DNA of 64,000 nucleotides from Allohoeflea poritis. GTDB taxonomy: Bacteria > Pseudomonadota > Alphaproteobacteria > Rhizobiales > Rhizobiaceae. Under the pieces are notes generated by a model. The model was not told where the DNA came from. It saw only the letters and a program-made list of their open reading frames with translations, and ran no database searches. Shown here one piece after another: positions 51,573 to 62,599 of the stretch. The translations under genes and the position numbers were made by a program. The stretch is taken from assembly GCF_027889715.1 (NCBI RefSeq), contig NZ_JAPJZH010000011.1, forward strand, positions 147,607 to 211,606, read 5' to 3'. Numbering within the stretch: the first letter of the stretch is position 1; each line of letters opens with the position of its first letter.

Positions 51573-52711
51573 TCACCTCGTTCGTCTTCAAGGCGCTGGA
51601 CCGCCGCGCCATCTGGGTCATTGCCGTGCTTGTCGGTCTGGCGGTCCTGGTGCCGCTGCTCAATCTCGCCCTGCCCGCCGGCCATCCGCTGCACGTGCCC
51701 AACTACGCCATCAGCCTCATGGGCAAATATCTCACCTATGCGCTGCTGGCGCTGGCGCTTGATCTGGTCTGGGGCTATTGCGGCATACTCTCGCTCGGCC
51801 ACGGCGCCTTCTTCGCGCTCGGCGGCTATGCGATGGGCATGTATCTGATGCGCCAGATCGGCGCGCGCGGCGTCTATGGCGACCCGGTCCTGCCGGATTT
51901 CATGGTCTTTCTCAACTGGCAGGAACTGCCCTGGTTCTGGTACGGCTTCGACCAGTTCTGGTTCGCCGCCATCATGATCGTCCTCGTTCCGGGCGCGCTC
52001 GCCTTCGTCTTCGGGTGGTTCGCCTTTCGAAGCCGCGTCACCGGCGTTTACCTGTCGATCATCACGCAGGCGATGACCTATGCGCTGCTGCTCGCCTTCT
52101 TCCGCAACGAGATGGGCTTCGGCGGCAATAACGGCCTGACGGATTTCAAGGACATTCTCGGATACGCCATCCAGGCCGACACCACCCGCGCCGCGCTTTT
52201 TTCCGCCTCGGCGCTGGCCCTGGCCGCCGCATTCCTCATCTGCTCCGGCATCGTGCGTTCAAAATTCGGCAAGGTGCTGGTTGCCGTGCGCGACGCCGAG
52301 AGCCGCTCGCGCTTCTTCGGCTACCGCGTCGAGAACGTGAAACTCTTCGTCTTCGTCGTCTCGGCGATGATGGCCGGCGTCGCAGGCGCGCTCTACGTTC
52401 CGCAGGTCGGCATCATCAATCCCGGCGAATTCGCGCCGGCCAATTCCATCGAGGTGGTTATCTGGACCGCCGTCGGCGGCCGCGGCACCCTTGTCGGCCC
52501 GATTGTCGGCGCGGTGCTGGTCAATGCCGGCAAGTCGGTGTTCACCGCCGCGTTTCCCGAATTCTGGCTCTTCGCGCTCGGCGCCCTCTTCGTTGCCGTC
52601 ACGCTGTTCCTGCCGAAAGGCATTGTCGGCGCGCTTTCGGGCCTCGCGACACGGCGGCCCCGGCGCCCGGCGCCGGTGATCAGGGATGCCGCAGGGGAGG
52701 CCGCGGAATGA
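51569..52711 (+). CDS. urtC: Urea ABC transporter permease UrtC
   Basis: A 380-residue LivM-class permease with about ten helices: YALLALALDLVWGYCGILSLGHGAFFALGGYAMGMYLM, then the ABC coupling loop KVLVAVRDAESRSRFFGYRVENVKLFVFVVSAMMAGVAGALYVPQVGIINP. Pairs with UrtB. Overlaps urtB and urtD by 4 bp each. Confidence 0.93.
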   Translation: MITSFVFKALDRRAIWVIAVLVGLAVLVPLLNLALPAGHPLHVPNYAISLMGKYLTYALLALALDLVWGYCGILSLGHGAFFALGGYAMGMYLMRQIGARGVYGDPVLPDFMVFLNWQELPWFWYGFDQFWFAAIMIVLVPGALAFVFGWFAFRSRVTGVYLSIITQAMTYALLLAFFRNEMGFGGNNGLTDFKDILGYAIQADTTRAALFSASALALAAAFLICSGIVRSKFGKVLVAVRDAESRSRFFGYRVENVKLFVFVVSAMMAGVAGALYVPQVGIINPGEFAPANSIEVVIWTAVGGRGTLVGPIVGAVLVNAGKSVFTAAFPEFWLFALGALFVAVTLFLPKGIVGALSGLATRRPRRPAPVIRDAAGEAAE

Positions 52712-53460
52712 CCAAGACCGCAAAAGGAAGCCTGCTTTATCTGGACGGCGTCAGTGTCGCATTCGACGGCTTCAAGGCGATCAATAATCTGTCGCTCGTG
52801 TTGGAGCCCGGCGAGATGCGCGCCATCATCGGGCCGAACGGCGCTGGCAAGACCACGATGATGGATATCGTCACCGGCAAGACGCGCCCGGACACCGGCG
52901 ACGTGATCTTTGACGGCGAGGTCGACCTGACGCGCCACGACGAGACCGATATCGCCGCGCTCGGCATCGGCCGCAAGTTCCAGAAGCCGACCGTTTTCGA
53001 AAGCCACACGGTCGAAGACAATCTGGAACTGGCGCTCGACCGCAGGCGGGGTGTCTTCGCGACGCTGTTTTACGATCAGACACAAAAAGACCGCGAGGCC
53101 ATCGACCGCATTCTCGAGACGACCCGGCTGACAGCCCGCCGTCACGAACGAGCCGCCAATCTCTCGCACGGCCAGAAACAATGGCTCGAAATCGGCATGC
53201 TGCTGGCGCAGAACCCCAAGCTGCTGCTGGTCGACGAACCGGTCGCCGGCATGACCGACGCGGAAACCGAGGAAACGGCCCGCCTGTTGCGCGAGATCGC
53301 GCAGAACCATTCGGTCGTCGTCGTCGAGCACGATATGGGCTTCGTCCGCGAACTCGACGTGAAGGTCACGGTGCTTGCCGAAGGCTCGGTTCTGGCGGAA
53401 GGCTCGCTCGACCATGTGAGCAACGACAGCAAGGTCATCGAGAATTATCTCGGCAGGTAG
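52708..53460 (+). CDS. urtD: Urea ABC transporter ATPase UrtD
   Basis: A 250-residue LivG-type ATPase: Walker A GPNGAGKTT, Q-loop RKFQKPTVFE, signature LSHGQKQWLEIGMLL (the LSHGQ variant is characteristic of UrtD), Walker B LLLVDEPVAGMTDAE, switch VVVEHDMGFV. Powers urea import with UrtE. Confidence 0.93.
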   Translation: MTKTAKGSLLYLDGVSVAFDGFKAINNLSLVLEPGEMRAIIGPNGAGKTTMMDIVTGKTRPDTGDVIFDGEVDLTRHDETDIAALGIGRKFQKPTVFESHTVEDNLELALDRRRGVFATLFYDQTQKDREAIDRILETTRLTARRHERAANLSHGQKQWLEIGMLLAQNPKLLLVDEPVAGMTDAETEETARLLREIAQNHSVVVVEHDMGFVRELDVKVTVLAEGSVLAEGSLDHVSNDSKVIENYLGR

Positions 53461-53476
53461 AACGGAGCAGAACACC

Positions 53477-54178
53477 ATGACCACACTTGCTGTCGACGAT
53501 ATCCATCTCCACTACGGCGCCGCCGAGGCGCTGCGTGGCGTATCGGTCAAGGCGGAACCGGCCAGCATCACCTGCGTGCTCGGTCGCAACGGCGTCGGAA
53601 AGACGTCACTTCTGAGGGCCATCACCGGCCAGCACCCGGTTTCTTCCGGCTCGGTCGATTTCGATGGTGCTGCACTGAACAATCAGCCGCCCTATGCGCG
53701 GGCAGCAAGGGGGATCGGCGTCGTCCCGCAGGGACGCGAGATCTTTCCGCTTCTGACGGTCGAGGAAAACCTTGAGACGGGCTTTGCCTGCCTCGGCCGC
53801 CGCTCCCGCACCATACCGCCGGAAGTCTTCGAACTGTTTCCGGTGCTTGAAACCATGCTGTCGCGGCGCGGCGGCGATCTGTCGGGCGGCCAGCAGCAGC
53901 AGCTCGCCATCGGTCGCGCGCTCGTCACCCGTCCCAAACTGTTGATCCTGGATGAGCCGACCGAAGGCATCCAGCCATCGATCATCAAGGATATCGGCCG
54001 CGCCCTTTCCTATCTGCGCGACACGGCGGGCCTCACCATATTGCTGGTCGAGCAATATCTGGATTTTTGCCGCGAACTGGCCGACCGCGTCTACATCATG
54101 GATCGCGGCGAGATCGTCCATAGCGGCCCGGCACAGGATCTCGACAATCCGGATGTGCGCGCTCACCTGATGGTGTAA
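53477..54178 (+). CDS. urtE: Urea ABC transporter ATPase UrtE
   Basis: A 233-residue LivF-type ATPase: Walker A GRNGVGKTS, RAARGIGVVPQGREIFPLLTVEENL, signature LSGGQQQQLAIGRAL, Walker B LLILDEPTEGIQPS and switch LLVEQYLDF. 9 bp upstream of ureD, linking import and urease on one transcript. Confidence 0.93.
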   Translation: MTTLAVDDIHLHYGAAEALRGVSVKAEPASITCVLGRNGVGKTSLLRAITGQHPVSSGSVDFDGAALNNQPPYARAARGIGVVPQGREIFPLLTVEENLETGFACLGRRSRTIPPEVFELFPVLETMLSRRGGDLSGGQQQQLAIGRALVTRPKLLILDEPTEGIQPSIIKDIGRALSYLRDTAGLTILLVEQYLDFCRELADRVYIMDRGEIVHSGPAQDLDNPDVRAHLMV

Positions 54179-54187
54179 TGTTCGGCC

Positions 54188-55051
54188 ATGGCAGGCATTG
54201 CAGATCGAAATAACGCGCCGGAACAGCGGCTGCAGCGGGTAAAGGGTACGGCGCGCATATCGGTGGTCCACCTCGACGGAACCTCCCGCCTCAGCCGGCT
54301 TTACCAGGAGGGTTCGGCGAAGATCCGCCTGCCGCGCACCCATAATGGTTCCGCCGCCGACGTCGTCCTGATCAACACATCCGGCGGCATTACCGGCGGC
54401 GATCGCCTCGACTGGACCATTGATGTCGGGAAAAACGCGCGCTGCGTGACGACCACCCAGGCCTGCGAGAAAATCTACCGCGCCTGCGCCGGTACCGCCC
54501 ACGTGGCGACAACGCTCAAGGTGCATGAAGGCGCCGCGCTATCGTGGCTCCCGCAGGAAACGATCCTGTTCGATCGCTCGTCGCTCTCACGCAAGCTTTA
54601 CATTGAACTCGCACCAAACGCGACCCTGCTTCTGGCCGAGCCGATGATCCTCGGCCGCCGGGCAATGGGCGAAACAGTCCGGGAAGCCTTTTTCACCGAC
54701 CGCTGGCGCATTCGCCGCGGCGGCCGGCTGCTGCATGCCGAAGAAACCAGGCTCGACGGCGACATTCCCGCTCTGCTCGATCGCACGACGACAACGGCGG
54801 GCGCATGCGCCTTTGCCACAGTTCTCGTCGTGCACAAGGATGCGGGCGACATGGTCGAACCGATACGCGGCCTGCTCGGGAACAATGCCGGCGCCAGCGC
54901 AATTCAAACCTCCGCCGGCAATCGTCTGATCGTGCGCATGGTCGCATCCGGCGGATTCGAACTGCGCCGGCAACTCATACCGGTCATCGACTGGTGCAAC
55001 CGGAAACTGACCGGCACCCGCCAGGGCCTGCCGAAACTTTGGACTATCTAG
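54188..55051 (+). CDS. ureD: Urease accessory protein UreD
   Basis: A 287-residue urease chaperone (VHLDGTSRLSRLYQEGSAKIRLPRTHNG, ADVVLINTSGGITGGDRLDW, LSWLPQETILFDRSSLSRKLYIEL). With UreF and UreG it forms the nickel-loading complex on apo-urease. The stop TAG at 55049-55051 coincides with the left border of a MITE-like element, so the extreme C-terminus may have been altered by insertion; the length is within the family range. Confidence 0.92.
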   Translation: MAGIADRNNAPEQRLQRVKGTARISVVHLDGTSRLSRLYQEGSAKIRLPRTHNGSAADVVLINTSGGITGGDRLDWTIDVGKNARCVTTTQACEKIYRACAGTAHVATTLKVHEGAALSWLPQETILFDRSSLSRKLYIELAPNATLLLAEPMILGRRAMGETVREAFFTDRWRIRRGGRLLHAEETRLDGDIPALLDRTTTTAGACAFATVLVVHKDAGDMVEPIRGLLGNNAGASAIQTSAGNRLIVRMVASGGFELRRQLIPVIDWCNRKLTGTRQGLPKLWTI

Positions 55052-55342
55052 AGCAATTCCGAGTTAGATTGGAGCATTTGATGGAGGAAAATCGGTTCAC
55101 TCGGCTAGGCGCGTCGCGCAGCGCGATGTGGTGCATCGGGCAAGCGGTGCAACGACGCCGATGGGCCGATTTTCCCCTCCCTCGAAAGGATTATCGTATT
55201 GAAAACCAGTACTGAATGGGCCGGGCGATTTTGGCCCCTGGCGTCGTTGGCTTGTGCTTGTGGTGAGGTACGGCGCACAATCCGCCTAGCCAGCGACCAA
55301 AATCGCCACGGTCAAATGTTCCAAGCTAACTCAGAATTGCTC
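55051..55342. mobile_element. MITE-like element between ureD and ureA
   Basis: A 292-bp element with imperfect terminal inverted repeats of about 30 bp (27 of 30 pairs match), opening AGCAATTC and closing GAATTGCT. TA dinucleotides, within CTAG on both sides, flank it at 55049-55050 and 55343-55344, the target duplication of IS630/Tc1-mariner transposition. Internal palindromic arms (around 55087-55101 with 55176-55192, and 55240-55260 with 55290-55312) make it highly foldable. It encodes no protein of note. The AGAGCAATTC terminus is familiar from repeats in Rhizobiales genomes. Confidence 0.8.
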
Positions 55343-55354
55343 TAGGGGTATTGC

Positions 55355-55657
55355 ATGAACCTGACACCAAGGGAAAAAGACAAGCTGCTGATCGCCATGG
55401 CGGCGGAAGTGGCACGCAAGAGGCTGGCGCGCGGCGTCAAGCTCAACCATCCCGAATCCATCGCGCTCATCTCCGATTTCGTGGTGGAAGGCGCCCGTGA
55501 CGGCCGCACCGTTGCCGATCTCATGGAGGCCGGCGCCCATGTGCTCACCCGCAACGAGGTCATGGAAGGCATTCCCGAGATGATCCATGACATCCAGGTC
55601 GAGGCGACATTCCCGGACGGGGTGAAGCTTGTCACCGTGCACAATCCGATCCGCTAG
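55355..55657 (+). CDS. ureA: Urease gamma subunit
   Basis: A 100-residue gamma subunit: [51 protein letters not shown], ending [14 protein letters not shown]. Its AGGGG ribosome-binding site (55344-55348) starts at the right border of the MITE. Part of (UreABC)3. Confidence 0.96.
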   Translation: MNLTPREKDKLLIAMAAEVARKRLARGVKLNHPESIALISDFVVEGARDGRTVADLMEAGAHVLTRNEVMEGIPEMIHDIQVEATFPDGVKLVTVHNPIR

Positions 55658-55666
55658 GAGTTTGCC

Positions 55667-55972
55667 ATGATACCGGGAGAAATCATCTGCGCGGATGGCG
55701 ACATCACGCTCAACGAGGGCGGCGATGTCATAACGCTGAAGGTCGCCAACACAGGCGACCGGCCCGTCCAGGTCGGCAGCCACTATCATTTTTTCGAGAC
55801 CAACAGCGCCCTTGCCTTTGATCGCGAGAAGGCCCGCGGCAGGCGTCTGGACATACCGTCCGGAACCGCAGTGCGCTTCGAGCCGGGCCAGGAACGCGAA
55901 GTCACGCTGGTCGAATTCAGCGGCGCGCGCCGGGTGTTCGGTTTTCACAAGAAGGTCATGGGGGCGCTGTAG
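55667..55972 (+). CDS. ureB: Urease beta subunit
   Basis: A 101-residue beta subunit: [93 protein letters not shown] is fully typical. 9 bp after ureA and 3 bp before ureC. Confidence 0.96.
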   Translation: MIPGEIICADGDITLNEGGDVITLKVANTGDRPVQVGSHYHFFETNSALAFDREKARGRRLDIPSGTAVRFEPGQEREVTLVEFSGARRVFGFHKKVMGAL

Positions 55973-55975
55973 AAG

Positions 55976-57684
<1,709 letters not shown>

Positions 57685-57688
<4 letters not shown>

Positions 57689-58134
57689 CACAGCCGATCG
57701 CCTCCAGGGTCGTGCCGCTGGGCAAGGCCGAAGCCGCCGACACGATCACGCTCGACGAAGCCGGGCGGCACCGGCGCCGTCTGGCGATGACCTCGGACAA
57801 CGGCATCCGGTTTCTGCTCGACCTTGCCGAGGCAAGATTGCTGCGCCATGGGGACGGGCTGCAATTGAATGACGGCCGCATTATCGAGGTGAAGGCGAAG
57901 CCGGAACCCCTTTATCTCGTGCGCCCGCGGGACGCTTTGCATCATCTGCGCCTCGCCTGGCATCTCGGCAACCGCCATTGCCCGTCCCAGATCAATGAGA
58001 AATTCATCCTGATCCGCCGCGATCACACCCTGCGGGCAATGCTTGAGGGGCTCGGCGCGGACATAGAAGAAGTGGAAGCGCCGTTCGATCCCGAGGGCGG
58101 AGCCTATGAAGGCGGGCACCACCACCATGACTGA
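57685..58134 (+). CDS. ureE: Urease nickel metallochaperone UreE
   Basis: A 149-residue UreE: N-terminal peptide-binding domain and C-terminal metal domain, with the conserved dimer-interface nickel His in [24 protein letters not shown] (HLGNRH) and a short His tail EGGHHHHD. Starts with TTG at 57685, overlapping the ureC stop (TTGA), which couples translation; no ATG lies near the family start. Confidence 0.92.
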
Positions 58135-58798
58135 GGCGCTATCCAATCCGGCCCTTCTTCGGCTGTTGAGCTGGATGTCGCCGAGCTTTCCGGTCGGCGC
58201 CTATGCCTATAGCCACGGTCTCGAACGCGCGGTGCATGACGGCATGGTGGCGAACGCCGGGCAACTTGAAGACTGGCTTTGCGACCTGGTCACCGTCGGT
58301 TCGGCCTGGAACGATGCGGTGCTTTTTGCCGAAAGCTGGCGGCGTGCGGCCGATGACGGACAGCTGGACGAACTTGCGGAACTGGCCGAAGCGCTGGCCG
58401 GGTCGTCCGAACGGCACCTGGAAACCGTCAAACAGGGCGACGCGTTCCTCGAAGCCGCCGCCGCCTGGCCGTCTCCGGTTCTTGGCCGGCTCGGTCGGCA
58501 ATGTCCTTTGCCGGTTGCCGTCGGCGCTCTGGCGAGCGCCCATGACATTCCGCTTGCGGCCGCGCTTACGGCCTATCTGCACGCTTTTACCGCCAATCTC
58601 GTCCAGGCGGGATTGCGGCTGATGGCGCTGGGCCAGAAGGACGGCATACAGGTGCTCGCCGCACTGGAAGCCACCATCGTGCGCACCGCCGACCGGGCGG
58701 CCGGCACAACACTGGACGATCTGGGCGGTGCCACCATATTGGCGGAGATCGCCGCGATGAATCACGAAACCCAATATTCGAGGATCTTCCGATCATGA
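58127..58798 (+). CDS. ureF: Urease accessory protein UreF
   Basis: A 223-residue UreF ([55 protein letters not shown]). It gates GTP-dependent nickel transfer with UreG and UreD. ATG 58127, overlapping the ureE end by 8 bp, matches family N-termini; ATG 58106 is an alternative adding seven residues. Confidence 0.92.
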   Translation: MTEALSNPALLRLLSWMSPSFPVGAYAYSHGLERAVHDGMVANAGQLEDWLCDLVTVGSAWNDAVLFAESWRRAADDGQLDELAELAEALAGSSERHLETVKQGDAFLEAAAAWPSPVLGRLGRQCPLPVAVGALASAHDIPLAAALTAYLHAFTANLVQAGLRLMALGQKDGIQVLAALEATIVRTADRAAGTTLDDLGGATILAEIAAMNHETQYSRIFRS

Positions 58799-59433
58799 CA
58801 CCGGCATCAAACGGACCTCTTCGGATCGGCATCGGCGGTCCTGTGGGCTCCGGCAAGACGACGCTTACCGAAAAGCTCTGCAAAGCCATGCGCGCGCGCT
58901 GGTCGATCGGCGTCGTCACCAACGATATCTACACCAGGGAAGACGCCGAGGCCCTGGTTCGCCTGCAGGCGCTCTCGTCGGACCGGATCGTCGGCGTTGA
59001 AACCGGCGGGTGCCCGCACACCGCCATTCGCGAGGACGCTTCGATCAATCTTGCCGCGATCGACGAGCTCACCGCACGCCATTGCGACCTCGATATCGTT
59101 TTCATCGAATCGGGCGGCGATAACCTGTCGGCCACCTTTTCACCGCAGCTTGCCGATCTCACGCTCTATGTCATTTCCGTCTGCCAGGGCGAGGAGATCC
59201 CCCGCAAGGGCGGCCCCGCCATCACCCGTTCCGATCTTCTGATCATCAACAAGACCGATCTCGCACCGCATGTCGGCGCCGATCTTTCCATCATGGCGCG
59301 CGACGCTGAACGGATGCGCGGCGGCAAGGTGAATCTCTTCACGGATCTGCGCCGCGGCGAAGGCGTCGACGATATTGTCCGCTTCCTCGTGGAAACGGGC
59401 GGCCTCAGCGCAACCGTCACCGGCGCGGCATAA
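58795..59433 (+). CDS. ureG: Urease accessory GTPase UreG
   Basis: A 212-residue SIMIBI GTPase: P-loop [13 protein letters not shown], the metal-binding CPH motif in [20 protein letters not shown] specificity NKTDL. GTP hydrolysis drives nickel insertion. Last gene of the urea operon; no clear terminator follows. Confidence 0.95.
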   Translation: MTPASNGPLRIGIGGPVGSGKTTLTEKLCKAMRARWSIGVVTNDIYTREDAEALVRLQALSSDRIVGVETGGCPHTAIREDASINLAAIDELTARHCDLDIVFIESGGDNLSATFSPQLADLTLYVISVCQGEEIPRKGGPAITRSDLLIINKTDLAPHVGADLSIMARDAERMRGGKVNLFTDLRRGEGVDDIVRFLVETGGLSATVTGAA

Positions 59434-59509
59434 GCGAAGCAGATCGACGCAGCGTTAACGGCTGACTCACTTTGTGAATTTTACGGTCACATTGCCGCCA
59501 TAGGTGTGA

Positions 59510-59524
59510 TAGACGATCGGTCTA
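59510..59524. promoter_or_regulatory. TetR operator, copy 1 (upstream of tetR)
   Basis: TAGACGATCGGTCTA, with TAGAC and GTCTA arms, lies 25 bp before the TetR start codon. A copy differing at two positions lies at 60196-60210 before the reductase gene. Confidence 0.72.
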
Positions 59525-59548
59525 GTTATTGGTTTGGTAGCGTTTGTT

Positions 59549-60136
59549 ATGCCCGTACAAAGAGACACCAGACAGCACATCATCAGCACCAGCCGCGATG
59601 TCATCCTCGGCAGGGGATTCTCTGCGGTCGGCCTGTCGCAGCTGCTGTCCGTGGCCGGAGTTCCGAAAGGGTCCTTCTACCACTACTTCAAATCCAAGGA
59701 GAACTTCGGGGAAGCTCTTCTGGAGGATTATTTCGATAGCTATCTCAACCGCTTGGACGAATTACTGCAGCCCGACGGAAGGCCCGCAGCGGATCGCATC
59801 ATGTCCTTCTGGGGCCTGTGGACGGACCCCGAATCGGTCTGCGAATTCGGGGCGCGTTGTCTTGTGGTCAAACTCGGCGCCGAGGTCTCGGACCTTTCGG
59901 AGTCGATGCGGGCAGTGCTTCGCGAGGGCACGGAGCGGATCGTGGCGCGCCTTTCGCAATGCCTGATGGAAGGAATGCGGGACGGATCATTGCCCAAGGA
60001 CCTCAAGCCGGTCCAGGCCGCACTCGCGCTCTACGATCTCTGGCTCGGCGCCACCTTGATGACCAAGCTGCGCCACGATACCCACGCCTTCAAGAACGCC
60101 CAGCTTGTCACGCGCCAGTTGCTGAGACTCGACTGA
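59549..60136 (+). CDS. TetR family regulator of the adjacent reductase
   Basis: A 195-residue TetR protein. HTH: QHIISTSRDVILGRGFSAVGLSQLLSVAGVPKGSFYHYFKSKENFGEALL. The C-terminal domain (RCLVVKLGAEVSDLSESMRAVLREG) resembles the AcuR/NemR-like group that responds to electrophiles such as acrylate or quinones. ATG 59549. Matching operators precede both this gene and the NADP-dependent oxidoreductase 130 bp downstream, so it represses itself and that gene. Two single-species promoters rather than one operon are implied. Confidence 0.88.
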   Translation: MPVQRDTRQHIISTSRDVILGRGFSAVGLSQLLSVAGVPKGSFYHYFKSKENFGEALLEDYFDSYLNRLDELLQPDGRPAADRIMSFWGLWTDPESVCEFGARCLVVKLGAEVSDLSESMRAVLREGTERIVARLSQCLMEGMRDGSLPKDLKPVQAALALYDLWLGATLMTKLRHDTHAFKNAQLVTRQLLRLD

Positions 60137-60195
60137 GCCCGATTTTCAACACGTATTGCCGGATAAAACCGTTATATTACAATATCTTCGAATTC

Positions 60196-60210
60196 TAGTC
60201 GACCGGTCTA
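60196..60210. promoter_or_regulatory. TetR operator, copy 2 (upstream of the reductase)
   Basis: TAGTCGACCGGTCTA matches copy 1 at 13 of 15 positions and lies 56 bp before the reductase ATG. The repetition in two upstream regions is strong evidence that both are sites of the TetR protein encoded between them. Confidence 0.72.
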
Positions 60211-60265
60211 ATATTTGCCGGAATCACCTCAGACACCGACTATTTGCCCTCGAAAGGACCTGATC

Positions 60266-61291
60266 ATGACCATCAAGAACCGCCGCATCGTGCTGGCCTC
60301 GCGGCCGAAAGGCCCTCCGACAGCGGACAATTTCAGGTTGGAGGAAACGGAAGTGCCGGAACCGAAGGACGGGGAAATCCTGCTGCGCACGCTCTACCTG
60401 TCGCTCGATCCCTATATGCGCGGCCGGATGAATGACGCGCCCTCCTATGCACCGCCCGTCAATATCGACGACGTCATGGTCGGCGGAACGGTCGCGCGGG
60501 TGGAAGGCTCGAACAATCCTAAATTCGCCGTGGGCGATCTCGTTCAAAGCATGAGCGGCTGGCAGGATTACGACGTCTCCGACGGGACGGGCCTGGCCCG
60601 GCTCGACAAGGAGATGCCGCAGCCCTCGCTGGCGCTCGGTGTCATGGGCATGCCGGGCTTCACCGCCTATGTCGGGCTGCTGGATATCGGTGAGCCGAAG
60701 CCGGGCGAAACCGTGGTCGTATCCGCCGCGAGCGGCGCCGTCGGCTCGGTCGTCGGCCAGATCGCCAAGCTGAAGGGATGCCGCGTCGTCGGCGTCGCCG
60801 GCGGCGCGGACAAATGCCGTTATGTTATCGACGAACTCGGTTTCGACGCCTGTATCGACCGGCGCGAACCGGATCTGAATGAAAATCTCGCCGCGGCCTG
60901 TCCGGACGGCATCGATGTTTATTTCGAAAATGTCGGCGGCGCGGTCTTCGACGCGGTGCTGCCATTGCTCAACGTGCATGCCCGCGTTCCCGTTTGCGGC
61001 CGCATCGCCAGCTACAACGCGACGAGCCTGCCGGATGGACCGGACCGCACGCCCGCCCTCGTCGGCCTGCTGCTCGTGCGGCGCATCAAGATGCAGGGCT
61101 TCATCATCTTCGATCACTACGAAACCCGGTACCGGGATTTCGTGCGCGATATGAGCGGCTGGCTGGCCGACGGCAAGATCATGTATCGCGAAGACCTGGT
61201 CGAGGGCCTGGAAAACGCGCCCGAGGCATTCATGGGCCTGCTTGAGGGCAGGAACTTCGGCAAACTCGTCATCCGGACCGCGACCGATTGA
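60266..61291 (+). CDS. NADP-dependent oxidoreductase, CurA/leukotriene-B4-dehydrogenase type
   Basis: A 341-residue medium-chain reductase of the CurA/YncB group: MTIKNRRIVLASRPKGPPTADNFRLEETEVPEPKDGEILLRTLYLSLDPYMRGRMN, cofactor loop VVSAASGAVGSVVGQIAKLKGCRVVGVAGGADK, and VYFENVGGAVFDAVLPLL. It lacks zinc ligands; the family reduces alpha,beta-unsaturated carbonyls using NADPH. GAAAGGACC ribosome-binding site before ATG 60266. Likely induced by reactive electrophiles through the TetR protein. Confidence 0.88.
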   Translation: MTIKNRRIVLASRPKGPPTADNFRLEETEVPEPKDGEILLRTLYLSLDPYMRGRMNDAPSYAPPVNIDDVMVGGTVARVEGSNNPKFAVGDLVQSMSGWQDYDVSDGTGLARLDKEMPQPSLALGVMGMPGFTAYVGLLDIGEPKPGETVVVSAASGAVGSVVGQIAKLKGCRVVGVAGGADKCRYVIDELGFDACIDRREPDLNENLAAACPDGIDVYFENVGGAVFDAVLPLLNVHARVPVCGRIASYNATSLPDGPDRTPALVGLLLVRRIKMQGFIIFDHYETRYRDFVRDMSGWLADGKIMYREDLVEGLENAPEAFMGLLEGRNFGKLVIRTATD

Positions 61292-61303
61292 ACGGAATGA
61301 TGC

Positions 61304-61329
61304 AACGCCCCGGTTCGCCGGGGCGTTTT
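61304..61329 (+). terminator. Rho-independent terminator after the reductase gene
   Basis: A 10-bp stem (61304-61313 with 61318-61327) with a UUCG tetraloop followed by TTTTG. A textbook intrinsic terminator. Confidence 0.9.
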
Positions 61330-61351
61330 GCTTGAGCCGCCCGATGAACCG

Positions 61352-61885
61352 CTAACGCGTGGAGCGGCCGGACGTCATGCGCACAAGTGTCGTATCGCGA
61401 TCGACGAAATGATGCTTGAGGGCGCCGGCCACATGCAGCACGATAAAGAAGATCAGAACGTTGGCGATCGCGCCATGCGCATCGGCGGCAATCTCGGATA
61501 TCGCCTTGTTTTCCGCAAAACCCGGAATGATGAACAATCCGAACATCTGGATGTCGTGGCCACCGAAGAGCGATGTCGTCATGCCGGAAAGCGGCATCAG
61601 AATAACACTGGCGATCAGCACCCAGTGCGTCAGCTTGGCGATCCTGTCCTGCCAGACAGGAACTGGCGCCGCCGGCTCCAGAAAGCCGCGCGCCAGCCGC
61701 CATCCCACCCGCCACAAGCCATAGACCAGGACCAGCACGCCGATGGCCTTATGGGTCTGCAACAGCGCGCCGGCTTCCGGCCCCTGAGGGGCGAAGTCTT
61801 CTATATAGATTCCGAAGGCCAGCATGCCGATCATCGCAAGAGCAATGATCCAGTGATTGAATCGTGAAATGAGATCGTAGGTCAT
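61352..61885 (-). CDS. Cytochrome b561 (YodB/CybB type)
   Basis: A 177-residue four-helix di-haem cytochrome b: helix 1 has FNHWIIALAMIGMLAFGIYI, helix 2 LQTHKAIGVLVLVYGLWRVGWRL, helix 3 TKLTHWVLIASVILMPLSGMTTSLF and helix 4 FFIVLHVAGALKHHFVDRDTTLVRM. The histidines in helices 1-4 (H in NHW, THK, THW, LHVAGALKHH) ligate the haems. It shuttles electrons from ubiquinol to periplasmic acceptors such as superoxide. GGAAG precedes ATG 61885. Confidence 0.88.
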   Translation of the reverse strand: MTYDLISRFNHWIIALAMIGMLAFGIYIEDFAPQGPEAGALLQTHKAIGVLVLVYGLWRVGWRLARGFLEPAAPVPVWQDRIAKLTHWVLIASVILMPLSGMTTSLFGGHDIQMFGLFIIPGFAENKAISEIAADAHGAIANVLIFFIVLHVAGALKHHFVDRDTTLVRMTSGRSTR

Positions 61886-62308
61886 ATCGCTTCCAGTATT
61901 CATACCGTATTTGTGTTTGGCCAACCGGTGCGCCCGAACCGACGACGGGCCGGTCAAATCATCATGATTCCGGGATACAGCTTAAAATAGCAATAACCAA
62001 TGCAAGTTCGAGAAACCTCCGGTTTGGCCCGGTCAGGTGGCCGCACGTCTGCACAACCCAGAGCAATCGCTGATCGCGAACATGTGATCCGGCGTAAGGT
62101 TCTGATATTTATAAATATTTTACAGATGAACCAAATGTAATTTGATTCACCTCACAGGACACGCCACCTCAAGTGCAGTCCGGAAAATTCCTGTACGCCC
62201 ACAACGGCTGTGCGCCAGTGCTCCGCACTCAATTGTCCGGATTGTCCCAATAGGCGGCATGGCGCGTGTCGCCTTGGGCCGCCGCCGATTGTCAAGTATT
62301 CGGTGTTG
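61886..62308. other. 423-bp intergenic region, no gene seen
   Basis: Lies between cytochrome b561 and the end of the convergent-side DUF202 gene. The part from 62085 to 62150 is AT-rich (TTTATAAATATTTTA) and could contain a promoter, but no gene, RNA or clear operator is recognisable. Confidence 0.4.
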
Positions 62309-62599
62309 TCAGGCGCCGATGTCGTCGGCGGCGGCCTGTTCCTTCTCCGCTTCGATACTGCGCCGAAGCACTCGGTAGTCGATAATGCCGATGATCGCCA
62401 CTGCGAGCGATATCGGCATCAATGCAATGCCGACCCACTCCAGCCACTGGCTTCCACTGAGCTTTAGAAGCCCGACGCCGGACACGAAGAGCGCAATGCA
62501 TGTATTGAGATAGGACAGAAGGGTCCGGCGATTGGCCAGTTCCGTGCGTACAATGGCCAGAACCAGATTCTCGACCGAGCGTCTTTCGCGTGTGTCCAT
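62309..62599 (-). CDS. DUF202 family small membrane protein
   Basis: A 96-residue protein with a charged start (MDTRERRSVENLVLAIVRTE) and the DUF202 signature LANRRTLLSYLNTCIALFVSGVGLLKL, then a second pair of helices (GIALMPISLAVAIIGIIDY). The LANxRTLLSYxxT motif defines the family (YidH-like, distantly like SPX-linked VTC anchors). No function is known. It stands alone. Confidence 0.8.
   Translation of the reverse strand: MDTRERRSVENLVLAIVRTELANRRTLLSYLNTCIALFVSGVGLLKLSGSQWLEWVGIALMPISLAVAIIGIIDYRVLRRSIEAEKEQAAADDIGA

Noticed and set aside
62063..62074. AGAGCAATCGCT, a second partial MITE-end match
   Set aside because: No second terminus or target duplication nearby.
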